Shown here: positions 1-5,433 of the stretch, one piece after another | Numbering within the stretch: position 1 is the first letter of the stretch | How the letters are laid out: each line of letters starts with the position of its first letter | Assembly (NCBI GenBank): GCA_003156495.1 | Contig: PMHC01000265.1 | Coordinates: 1-6,559 of the forward strand | Length of the DNA: 6,559 nucleotides | Direction of reading: 5' to 3' | Source of the DNA: Acidobacteriaceae bacterium | Lineage (GTDB): Bacteria > Acidobacteriota > Terriglobia > Terriglobales > Acidobacteriaceae | The notes under the pieces: model-generated | What the model was told of the DNA's origin: nothing | The model's database searches: none | What the model saw: only the letters and a program-made list of their open reading frames with translations | Program-made: the position numbers and the translations under genes

Positions 1-233
1 TAGCGGCGCTGGCCCTCGGCATAGATGGTGTCAAAGGCCAGCGAACTTTTGCCAGAGCCAGAGACGCCGCTGACCACTGTCAGCTTGCCGTGGGGAATCT
101 CGCAAGAGATGTTCTTCAGATTGTGTGTCCGCGCGCCGCGGATGACAATGGCATCTTTCAAGGGAAAGGCCCCGGTGAAAACTATCCGGCCGCGCACAGG
201 GCACTTCGCGAGCCACGGGACGCAACCAGCCAT
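1..233 (-). CDS. uvrA: UvrA excinuclease ABC subunit A, N-terminal fragment
   Basis: This is the first 77 codons of UvrA, the ATPase that finds DNA damage in nucleotide excision repair; the gene runs off the left edge. The frame shows the family's opening block RGARTHNLKN (residues 32-41), then a Walker A motif GVSGSGKS (56-63), followed by SLAFDTIYAEGQRRY, which is characteristic of UvrA. The only ATG in frame (231-233) gives about 30 residues before RGAR, longer than the usual 5-10. That extra stretch (residues 1-24, two Cys and several Arg) does not look like family sequence. A TTG at 159-161 (residue 25) would give a normal-length N terminus, but neither start has a clear ribosome binding site. 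The gene follows the dehydrogenase stop by 30 bp on the same strand. The family call is secure; the start is not, and a UvrA2-type paralogue cannot be excluded from this fragment. Confidence 0.93.
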   Translation of the reverse strand, partial: MAGCVPWLAKCPVRGRIVFTGAFPLKDAIVIRGARTHNLKNISCEIPHGKLTVVSGVSGSGKSSLAFDTIYAEGQRR

Positions 234-237
234 CTTG

Positions 238-243
238 ATTATA
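238..243 (-). promoter_or_regulatory. Candidate -10 box in front of uvrA
   Basis: A perfect TATAAT lies on the minus strand in the 30-bp gap between the dehydrogenase stop and the uvrA ATG. I see no good -35 box at 16-18 bp upstream (TAGCGG is there). If it works, transcription would start almost exactly at the ATG at 233. That would make the mRNA leaderless or favour the downstream TTG at 161 as the true start. It may be chance. Confidence 0.25.
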
Positions 244-263
244 GGCGTTGCAAGTTGCAGCCG

Positions 264-1505
264 CTACGGCACAATGGCGGTTTTGATCTCCGTTGAGCGG
301 TTCATCAACTTCTCAAAAACGTGATTCAGTTCGTAGAGATTGGCGCGACCGGTGATGAATGCGCCGGCCTGAAAGCGGCCGCTGGCAATCAGATCGAGAG
401 CCTTGCGGCAGATGGCCGGAGTGTGGTGGAAGGTGGCGCGCAGAGTGATGTTGTTGTAGTGAATGCGATTGGTGTCGAGAGAGACGCGAGTGTTGGCCGC
501 GCAGCCACCGAAGAAGTTTACCGTACCGCCCTTGCGAACCAACTCGAGAGCTTCCTGCCAGGCGTCGGGCAGGCCGACGGCCTCGATGGCGATATCGACG
601 CCGCGAGCGTTGGGAGTAAGAGCGCGGGTTTCTTCGATGGCCGTGCGAATCGAGGTGCTTTCGACGATGTGCGTTGCGCCCAGTTGCCGCGCCGCCTCAA
701 CCTGGCCGGGGCGACGAACGAGCGCGATGGTTTCATAGCCAGCCAACGCGGCGACGTGAAGAATCATCAGGCCGAGTGGGCCGCCGCCGATGACGGCGAC
801 AATGTCACCCTTGACGGGCCGGCAATCTTCAAAGCCGTGAACGGCGCAGGCCAGAGGCTCGGTGAGCGCGGCATGTTCGAGAGCGACCCCCTCGGGCACG
901 CGAAGCGTGTTTTTGGCGACGATGCGCGCGGGGATGCGAATGAATTCGGCATAAGCGCCGTTGTTGAAGAGCAGATCGTCGCAGAGATTTTCCTGTCCGC
1001 GCAAGCAGTAGTAGCACTTGCCGCAGGGCGCGGAGTTGAGAGCGACGACGCGATCGCCGGGAGCGAAGTTTTCAACGCCTTCGCCAGCCTCAACGACAGT
1101 ACCGGCCAGTTCGTGACCGAAGAGCGCCGGAGGGACGATCATGCGCGCGTGATAGCCGCGACGGTAGACTTTGAGATCGGTGCCGCAGGTGAGCGCCGCG
1201 CCAACGCGAACAATAATTTCGCCGGCCGCGGCCTTGGGAATGGGCACCTCTTCGATGCGCACATCTTCGCGGCCATGAAGGACGGCGGCCTGCATGGTGG
1301 TGCGGCGACTGAGCAGAACGTTCTCGACGGTTTTGCGGCCCTGACTGACGGCGGTTCCAACCCGTTTGCGGCCTTCAACGACTACCGTTTCGACTGTATC
1401 CAGACCTGCCTGGACAACGTTTTCGACTGTATTCAGGCCGCCCTCGACCACGTCTTCAACGGTTTTGCGGCCGCGGAGGATTGCATCTTTCACGATCTTT
1501 GCCAT
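264..1505 (-). CDS. Zinc-dependent medium-chain dehydrogenase with N-terminal 11-residue repeat extension
   Basis: A 413-residue protein of the zinc alcohol/sorbitol/threonine dehydrogenase superfamily. Residues 1-70 are an added repeat segment (separate entry); the normal enzyme begins at M71 (MQAAVLHGRED). Catalytic zinc ligands are visible as C107 (CGTD) and H131-E132 (GHE), and the structural zinc site as C161, C164, C167 and C175. The Rossmann motif is GGGPLG (240-245). The end of the second beta strand reads ALVRRP (261-266), with arginines instead of an acidic residue, which suggests NADP(H). The start at 1505 is well supported: AGGAG (1512-1516) sits 6 nt upstream, whereas M71 (ATG 1293-1295) has no such site. 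The gene begins 9 bp after the stop of the related upstream dehydrogenase, so the two are co-transcribed. The substrate is unknown. Its place behind hpnG suggests a hopanoid side-chain alcohol or aldehyde, which is inference. Confidence 0.9.
   Translation of the reverse strand: MAKIVKDAILRGRKTVEDVVEGGLNTVENVVQAGLDTVETVVVEGRKRVGTAVSQGRKTVENVLLSRRTTMQAAVLHGREDVRIEEVPIPKAAAGEIIVRVGAALTCGTDLKVYRRGYHARMIVPPALFGHELAGTVVEAGEGVENFAPGDRVVALNSAPCGKCYYCLRGQENLCDDLLFNNGAYAEFIRIPARIVAKNTLRVPEGVALEHAALTEPLACAVHGFEDCRPVKGDIVAVIGGGPLGLMILHVAALAGYETIALVRRPGQVEAARQLGATHIVESTSIRTAIEETRALTPNARGVDIAIEAVGLPDAWQEALELVRKGGTVNFFGGCAANTRVSLDTNRIHYNNITLRATFHHTPAICRKALDLIASGRFQAGAFITGRANLYELNHVFEKLMNRSTEIKTAIVP
1272..1502 (-). 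repeat. Seven tandem 33-bp units encoding 11-residue (hendecad) repeats
   Basis: Residues 2-78 of the dehydrogenase divide without gaps into seven 11-residue units, with the rough consensus [RL]-[KND]-T-V-E-x-V-V-x-x-G. Units 13-23 (RKTVEDVVEGG) and 57-67 (RKTVENVLLSR) are the clearest pair. Units 24-34 and 35-45 share [LNT or LDT]VE and keep DNA identity (TACAGTCGAAA in both). The last unit (68-78) is degenerate and runs into the enzyme domain. Valines fall at positions 4, 7 and 8, charges at 1, 2 and 5, and Gly mostly at 11. An 11-residue period (three helical turns) is the pattern of lipid-binding amphipathic helices such as synuclein, LEA and apolipoproteins. The period is seen directly; membrane binding is inferred. 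Confidence 0.85.
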
Positions 1506-1511
1506 CGATTT

Positions 1512-1516
1512 CTCCT
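1512..1516 (-). promoter_or_regulatory. Ribosome binding site that fixes the extended dehydrogenase start
   Basis: AGGAG on the minus strand, 6 nt before the ATG at 1503-1505. It overlaps the TAG stop (1515-1517) of the preceding dehydrogenase, so ribosomes finishing one gene can reinitiate on the next. It is the main reason to accept the repeat extension as translated. Confidence 0.75.
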
Positions 1517-2648
1517 ACTCCGCGCCTGCGCCAGGGACGGACTCCAACATGATCTTCATGGAGCCGGCCTGGGGGTGCGAAGCAATAGCGATGGCCTTGG
1601 CCGCCTCTTCCAGCGGGAAGTGGTGGGAGATCAACTGGGTCAGGTCAAAGCCGTTATGGTAACCGTTAAAAACAAGCTCCATAACATCATCCACAATTGT
1701 GATTGAAGACGAGTATGAACCGATGAGGGCCTTCTCGTCCATACAAACCGCAGCCGGATCGATGGTGACTTCGCCGCGCTGGGTTTGAGCAAAAAGCATG
1801 ACCTTGCCACCGGGACGGGTGGCGTCCATGGCGGTGCGAATCAGCGAGCTGCCGGCGACGGCCAACACAACGGCGTCCGCGCCGCGCCCCTCGGTTTCGG
1901 CACGCATGCGCGCGACGACATCTTCTTTGCCGCCGTCGATGGGATGTTTGAGGCCGAAGCGGGCGGCGATGGCATGACGCCCTGCGAAAAGGTCGGAGGT
2001 GAAGACGCGCGCGCCGGTGCGCTGAGCCAAAGCGGCATGCATCAGGCCGATGGGGCCTTGGCCGATGACCAGAACCGTGTCGTCAGGAGCGAGGTCGAGC
2101 ATTTTTTCGCCCTTGAGAACGGTGTTGAGCGGTTCGGAAAAAGCCGCCTGCTCAAAGGGCACGCCGTCGGGGATGTGAATGACGCCGCCGCGGTTGGCGA
2201 CGATCCAATCCATGACGCGAATGTATTCGGCAAAGCCGCCGCCGGAGGGCTCGAAGCCGGCCGTGGAGCCGGTGCGCTTGTAGGTCTCGCACTGAGCGAA
2301 GGTGTGTTTGCGGCAGTAGTGGCATGTGCCACAGGGCACGTGATGGAAGGCAACGACGCGGTCGCCGATGGAAAAGCCTTTGACGCCTTCGCCAACCTGG
2401 GCGACGAGTCCGGCCATTTCGTGGCCGAAGATGCGCGGAGCCGAGTGCGAGCCCATGTGGATTTTTTTCAGATCAGTGCCGCAGAGACCGCAGGTGGCGA
2501 TCTTGATAAGCAGTTCGCCGGGACCGATGCGCGGGACCGGCACGGTCTCAAGACGAACATCGTCAATGCCGCGATAGACGGCGGCGCGCATGGTGGAGGG
2601 AATTTGAGAGTCGAGATGGAATTTTAGATTGGAGATCTGGGTAGCCAT
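1515..2648 (-). CDS. Zinc-dependent medium-chain dehydrogenase (alcohol/threonine/sorbitol dehydrogenase-like)
   Basis: A 377-residue cytosolic oxidoreductase. Catalytic zinc ligands are C56 (CGLCGTD, 53-59) and H76-E77 (GHE). The structural zinc cysteines are C106, C109, C112 and C120. The Rossmann motif is GQGPIG (196-201), and the second strand ends in SD (D219), which favours NAD(H). This contrasts with the arginines in its neighbour. The canonical enzyme begins at M20 (MRAAVYRG, ATG 2589-2591). The ATG at 2646-2648 adds 19 residues and lies only 14 nt after the hpnG stop. Neither start has a Shine-Dalgarno sequence, so translational coupling to hpnG favours the long form while family length favours M20. 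The gene is clearly related to the next one downstream and probably shares its pathway. The family is certain and the substrate is not readable; conversion of the ribosyl-type hopane side chain is a context-based inference. Confidence 0.9.
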   Translation of the reverse strand: MATQISNLKFHLDSQIPSTMRAAVYRGIDDVRLETVPVPRIGPGELLIKIATCGLCGTDLKKIHMGSHSAPRIFGHEMAGLVAQVGEGVKGFSIGDRVVAFHHVPCGTCHYCRKHTFAQCETYKRTGSTAGFEPSGGGFAEYIRVMDWIVANRGGVIHIPDGVPFEQAAFSEPLNTVLKGEKMLDLAPDDTVLVIGQGPIGLMHAALAQRTGARVFTSDLFAGRHAIAARFGLKHPIDGGKEDVVARMRAETEGRGADAVVLAVAGSSLIRTAMDATRPGGKVMLFAQTQRGEVTIDPAAVCMDEKALIGSYSSSITIVDDVMELVFNGYHNGFDLTQLISHHFPLEEAAKAIAIASHPQAGSMKIMLESVPGAGAE

Positions 2649-2662
2649 TGTGAGTTACGGCT

Positions 2663-3529
2663 TCAATTTTCGAGGAGGCTACGTAGCGACTCCGCGATGC
2701 TGAGAGAAGCCTTATGACTATTTTCGCCCATCCGTATGAGTGAGGGCCAGCGCCAGGGACGAAAAGTGGCAAAAAGAGTTAACCGCGCAAGAAGAAGCTG
2801 ACCGGAGGGGGAGAGAAAGCGGTTGAAATCCGGCAGATGATCGGCAAAACCGTCGCTGACGCCTTTGATGCAGTAGAAAGGGATTCCGCGCATTTGGGCG
2901 AGACGGGCGATGGCGGCGGCTTCCATATCGACGAGCGAGGCGGAATAAGCGGAGACGAGGCGGCGTTTTTCATCGGCGTTGGCGACGCGGGGCGTGGTGA
3001 CGAGGCGAATCGCTTCAGGGGCTAAAGCCCCATGATCTTCAGAGTGCTCTACGGCACGACTCAAGTCGTGCCCTGACACTTCTTGCAATGCATGATGAGT
3101 TTTTCCGCAAGCAGTAAAGTCGTGCCCTGACACAAGACTTGTCCCCGATGTTTTTTTTTCGCACTCTGGAGAACCGAGCTTTGATTCTTCTGGTTCAACT
3201 GAATTCGCGGAGAAACGCTCGCCGGTTTGGGAGTCGATGATTTCTGAGACGACGTAGGCGCGGCCGGGAAGGAAATCGGGCGTGAGCGCTCCGGCCCAGC
3301 CGATGGAGACGATCCGCGAGACCGGGCCGTCTTTTTCTATGGCGGCAAGAGCGCGCGTGGCGGTCTGCTGCCCTGCCCCGGCGCAGGCGGCAGCCCACTC
3401 GCGGCCCGCTGAGCGCCGACGCCAGAGATAAATGCCGTCGTGGCGCTCGTGACGCAGAGGACCGGAGGTGCTTTTAACCAGCGGCGTAATTTCGCCGGGA
3501 AAAGCGGCAACGATGGCGGTGCGGTTCAT
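2663..3529 (-). CDS. hpnG: HpnG, hopanoid-associated nucleosidase/phosphorylase, with in-frame repeat insertion
   Basis: A 288-residue member of the purine nucleoside phosphorylase / MTA-SAH nucleosidase fold. HpnG acts on adenosylhopane, releasing adenine to give a ribosyl or phosphoribosyl hopane; hpnG mutants in Rhodopseudomonas accumulate adenosylhopane. Visible landmarks are MNRTAIVAAFPGE with the early Glu (E13), the SIGWAGAL block (75-82), the nucleoside-binding VDMEAAA (200-206, E203) and the catalytic-type SDG (225-227, D226). The C terminus (PWRWPSLIRMGENS) matches HpnG-type ends. The start at 3527-3529 overlaps the hpnA stop as ATGA. A longer open frame up to 3727 only reads through hpnA and is not used. 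Between TGERFSAN and IRLVTTPRVA lie about 55 extra residues (about 120-173) encoded by a palindromic repeat. The frame survives, so the protein may be functional, but the loss of activity cannot be excluded. Confidence 0.88.
   Translation of the reverse strand: MNRTAIVAAFPGEITPLVKSTSGPLRHERHDGIYLWRRRSAGREWAAACAGAGQQTATRALAAIEKDGPVSRIVSIGWAGALTPDFLPGRAYVVSEIIDSQTGERFSANSVEPEESKLGSPECEKKTSGTSLVSGHDFTACGKTHHALQEVSGHDLSRAVEHSEDHGALAPEAIRLVTTPRVANADEKRRLVSAYSASLVDMEAAAIARLAQMRGIPFYCIKGVSDGFADHLPDFNRFLSPSGQLLLARLTLFATFRPWRWPSLIRMGENSHKASLSIAESLRSLLEN
3018..3160. repeat. REP-like palindromic repeat element inside hpnG
   Basis: The segment contains two perfect hairpins: GGGGCT-AA-AGCCCC (3018-3031) and a 9-bp stem GGCACGACT / AGTCGTGCC with a 2-nt loop (3053-3072). 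A 17-bp direct repeat, AAGTCGTGCCCTGACAC, occurs at 3063-3079 and 3117-3133. The copies are 54 bp apart, a multiple of three, so each is read as VSGHD in hpnG (residues 133-137 and 151-155). The second copy lacks its partner arm and looks like a truncated unit. A run of nine T (3151-3159) follows. From memory, this kind of sequence is common between genes in Acidobacteriota. Exact outer borders are uncertain; the extra protein segment suggests roughly 3011-3170. Confidence 0.8.
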
Positions 3530-4530
3530 GCGTTCGTCGGCGCGGCAGCATAGCCGTTCGTTTGAAACCACTCGATTGCGGCGCGCATGGCCGGATAGAC
3601 GGGCAGGATGCGGAAGCCTAGATCCTGCTCGGCGTGGGCGCTGGAGGCATACATTTTCTTGCGGCCCATGCGCACCTCTTCGAGCGTGGCGCGGGGCTCC
3701 TTGCCGCGGATGCGGCCGGTAATCCACTCCTCGAAGAAGGCGTAGGCGGCGGCCACAACGAAGGGAATTCGCACGGTGGGCGAAGGCAGGCCGGTGATGG
3801 CGGCCATTTTATCGAGGATCTGCTTGAGGGTGAGGTTTTCTCCGCCAAGAATGTAGCGATGGCCGGGCGTGCCTTTAGTGAGCGCGAGAACGTGAGCGCG
3901 GGCAACCTCGGTGACATCGACGAGGTTGAGGCCTGTGTCCATGTAGGCGGGAAATCTTCCGAGTAAAAAATCGAGGATGATCTGGCCGGTAGGCGTGGGC
4001 TTGCGGTCATAAGCGCCGATCGGGCTGGTGGGGTTGAGGATCATCACCTGTTGGCCGTCTTGGGCGGCGGCGATGGCCTGCTGCTCGGCAAGAAACTTGG
4101 AGCGCTTGTAGTGGCCGACCATGTTTTTGATCGAAACCGGAGTGTCTTCGTTGACGACGATGCCGTCGGTGCGGAAGTGCATGGTGGCGACCGAGGAGGT
4201 GTAGACGAAGCGCGGAACGCCGGCCTCGCGGGCCAAGCGCAACAGATCGCGTGTGCCGTCGACGTTGACGTGGTACATGGCGGCGGGATCGGGAATCCAG
4301 AGCCGGTAATCGGCGGCGACGTGAACCACGGCGTCACATGCGTCGAGCGAGCCTTTAAGCTCTTCCGGTTTGGCTAAATCGCCGACGACGGTTTCGCCGG
4401 CAATGCCTTCGAGGTTGGAAAGATTGCTGGATTTGCGGACAAGAAGGCGCAGATCGGCACCCTCGGCGGCCAGCGCCTTGGCGACGTGGTAGCCAATGAA
4501 TCCGGTAGCGCCTGTAAGAAAGATTTTCAT
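3526..4530 (-). CDS. hpnA: HpnA, hopanoid-associated NAD-dependent sugar epimerase/dehydratase
   Basis: A 334-residue extended short-chain dehydrogenase/reductase. It has the N-terminal NAD-binding motif TGATGFIG (6-13), the DL acidic turn after the third strand (D51-L52), HVAADYRLW (70-78), the catalytic serine block YTSSVATM (110-117) and the active-site YKRSK (Y141, K145). The central and C-terminal blocks (NPTSPIGAYDRKPTPTG, LNLVDVTEVARAH) are those of the HpnA family, found in hopanoid clusters and thought to act on the sugar-derived side chain; its exact reaction is not established. Length is normal for the family. The start at 4528-4530 has no strong ribosome binding site. The stop overlaps the hpnG start by ATGA, so the two products are probably made in step. 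A candidate promoter lies about 30 bp upstream, opposite the divergent antitoxin gene. Confidence 0.92.
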   Translation of the reverse strand: MKIFLTGATGFIGYHVAKALAAEGADLRLLVRKSSNLSNLEGIAGETVVGDLAKPEELKGSLDACDAVVHVAADYRLWIPDPAAMYHVNVDGTRDLLRLAREAGVPRFVYTSSVATMHFRTDGIVVNEDTPVSIKNMVGHYKRSKFLAEQQAIAAAQDGQQVMILNPTSPIGAYDRKPTPTGQIILDFLLGRFPAYMDTGLNLVDVTEVARAHVLALTKGTPGHRYILGGENLTLKQILDKMAAITGLPSPTVRIPFVVAAAYAFFEEWITGRIRGKEPRATLEEVRMGRKKMYASSAHAEQDLGFRILPVYPAMRAAIEWFQTNGYAAAPTNA

Positions 4531-4557
4531 ACGAATGCTTTAGCCTATTCTAATGGT

Positions 4558-4586
4558 TTTACATGGGATAAAGCGAAATGAGTCAA
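4558..4586 (-). promoter_or_regulatory. Candidate promoter for hpnA-hpnG-dehydrogenases
   Basis: On the minus strand, TTGACT (4581-4586) is followed after exactly 17 nt by TGTAAA (4558-4563). The -35 box matches 5 of 6 positions of the usual consensus and the -10 box 4 of 6. The start would fall about 20 nt before the hpnA ATG. Because vapBC separates hpnA from the hpnH side, the downstream genes need a promoter here or long read-through, which makes this assignment sensible but unproven. Confidence 0.4.
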
Positions 4587-4632
4587 TACGAGACTTATTT
4601 TCATATTTATATGCGTCACGGCAGACGCGGCG

Positions 4633-4672
4633 TTACCGAATAATGCAAATCTGCATTACAATTAGATAGAGG
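4633..4672 (+). promoter_or_regulatory. Antitoxin operator, candidate promoter and ribosome binding site
   Basis: A perfect inverted repeat TAATGCA-N4-TGCATTA (4641-4658) lies 22 bp before the antitoxin ATG. It overlaps a possible -10 box TACAAT (4657-4662), with a weak -35 (TTACCG, 4633-4638) 18 bp upstream. A dyad over the -10 fits the autorepression typical of AbrB/MazE-like antitoxins. AGAGG at 4668-4672 is a good ribosome binding site, 8 nt from the start codon. Confidence 0.5.
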
Positions 4673-4680
4673 CAAGATCC

Positions 4681-4953
4681 ATGGCGACATTGACGGTTAC
4701 AGCACGGGGACAGGTAACGTTTCGGAAGGAAATCCTGCGGCATTTGGGAGTCAAGCCAGGAGAAAAGATTGAGCTGAAACTGATGCCTGGAGGCGAAGTC
4801 ATGGGCAGAGCGGTGCGAAAAAAAAGCAGGATCGAAGACCTTGCGGGATGCCTCAAGGGAAAAACCAACGGCATTCATCTAACGCTTGAAGAGATCGACG
4901 AGGCCATCGCCGATACCGGAGCCAAAGCAGGCATGGCCGGTTTGAAGCGATGA
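4681..4953 (+). CDS. vapB: AbrB/MazE-family antitoxin (VapB-like)
   Basis: A 90-residue protein whose first 45 residues form the swapped-hairpin DNA-binding domain of the AbrB/SpoVT/MazE group. The motif TVTARGQVTFRKEILRHLGV (5-24), then KPGEKIEL, is typical. The rest (about 50-90) is charged and should be the helical tail that wraps around and blocks the toxin. It would neutralise the PIN ribonuclease encoded next and repress its own operon by binding the dyad upstream. The start is supported by AGAGG 8 nt away. Its TGA overlaps the toxin ATG (ATGA at 4950-4953), the standard arrangement that keeps antitoxin made first. It lies opposite in strand to every hopanoid gene around it, and by eye its base composition is less GC-rich, which fits acquisition as a cassette. 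Confidence 0.88.
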   Translation: MATLTVTARGQVTFRKEILRHLGVKPGEKIELKLMPGGEVMGRAVRKKSRIEDLAGCLKGKTNGIHLTLEEIDEAIADTGAKAGMAGLKR

Positions 4954-5348
4954 AGATCGTCGCGGACACAAACATTCTTTTGCGTTATTTCGTGGGCGAC
5001 GATCCAGTGCAATTCAGGCTTGCGCGCGAGACCATGCAACGGGCTGAGATTGTAGTGGTCACCAATCAGGCTCTGTGCGAGATGATTTGGGTGCTGCATA
5101 GCCGGTATAGCGTTTCCCGCTTGCTGATAGAGAAAACGATCCTGCAATTGCGGGAGACCAACAATATCGTGCTCGACGCCGGAGCCGTAGAAGCCGGAGT
5201 GGCGATGCTGCGGAGTGGCGCGGACTTCGCCGATGGCGTGATTGCCTACGAGGGTGCCTGGATGGGCGGCGAGACCTTTGTCTCCTTCGATAAAAAAGCG
5301 GTGGGGATGCTGGTGAAGCAAGGTCGGAAGGCGGAGCTGCTGGGGTAA
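4950..5348 (+). CDS. vapC: PIN-domain ribonuclease toxin (VapC-like)
   Basis: A 132-residue PIN-domain protein, the Mg-dependent RNase toxin of type II VapBC systems that cleaves tRNA or other structured RNA when freed from its antitoxin. The acidic active-site residues are in place: D6 (VADTN), E44 (LCEMIWVL), D92 and D95 (ADFADGVIA) and D114 (FVSFDKK). Length is normal for the family. Translation probably depends on coupling through the ATGA overlap, since no strong ribosome binding site precedes it. The RNA target cannot be read from sequence. The gene ends 85 bp before the convergent end of the 142-residue gene. Confidence 0.88.
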   Translation: MKIVADTNILLRYFVGDDPVQFRLARETMQRAEIVVVTNQALCEMIWVLHSRYSVSRLLIEKTILQLRETNNIVLDAGAVEAGVAMLRSGADFADGVIAYEGAWMGGETFVSFDKKAVGMLVKQGRKAELLG

Positions 5349-5433
5349 AGCCACACGAGCCCCCCCTCAAGACAACAAATCGACGATTTATCTATTCAGC
5401 ATCCAATTGCTCGCTTCAGCTTTAAGCGAAAAC
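5349..5433. other. Convergent intergenic gap with small inverted repeats
   Basis: This 85-bp gap separates two converging genes. It holds a near-perfect dyad AAATCG-A-CGATTT (5377-5389) and a 6-bp stem TCGCTT-N7-AAGCGA (5411-5429), which ends just before the stop of the minus-strand gene. Neither stem is followed by a clear T run on either strand, so a terminator role is only possible. No gene is seen. Confidence 0.3.

Noticed and set aside
321..1706. 461-codon open frame on the plus strand
   Set aside because: It lies antisense to two clear zinc dehydrogenases, has no family motifs, and its apparent internal repeat is only the complement of the hendecad DNA. GC-rich codon bias keeps antisense frames open.
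1785..2627. 280-codon open frame on the plus strand
   Set aside because: Antisense to the first dehydrogenase, which shows full zinc and Rossmann motifs; the plus-strand protein is Gly/Ala/Asp-rich with no recognisable fold.
3018..3133. CRISPR-like repeat-spacer arrangement
   Set aside because: Only two copies of the 17-bp repeat exist, one with a long hairpin arm and one truncated, and they lie inside a coding frame; this fits a palindromic repeat element and not an array.
3018..3160. hpnG as a pseudogene broken by the repeat
   Set aside because: No stop or frameshift is present, and conserved residues on both sides stay in one frame, so disruption cannot be claimed from sequence alone.
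3530..3727. Longer N terminus for hpnG reading back into hpnA
   Set aside because: The extra 66 residues are Arg-rich and out of frame with hpnA, which clearly codes there. The ATGA overlap and family start at MNRTAIV support the shorter form.
5411..5429. Intrinsic terminator between vapC and the 142-residue gene
   Set aside because: The stem is only 6 bp and no T run follows on either strand, so it is recorded only as a possible structure.
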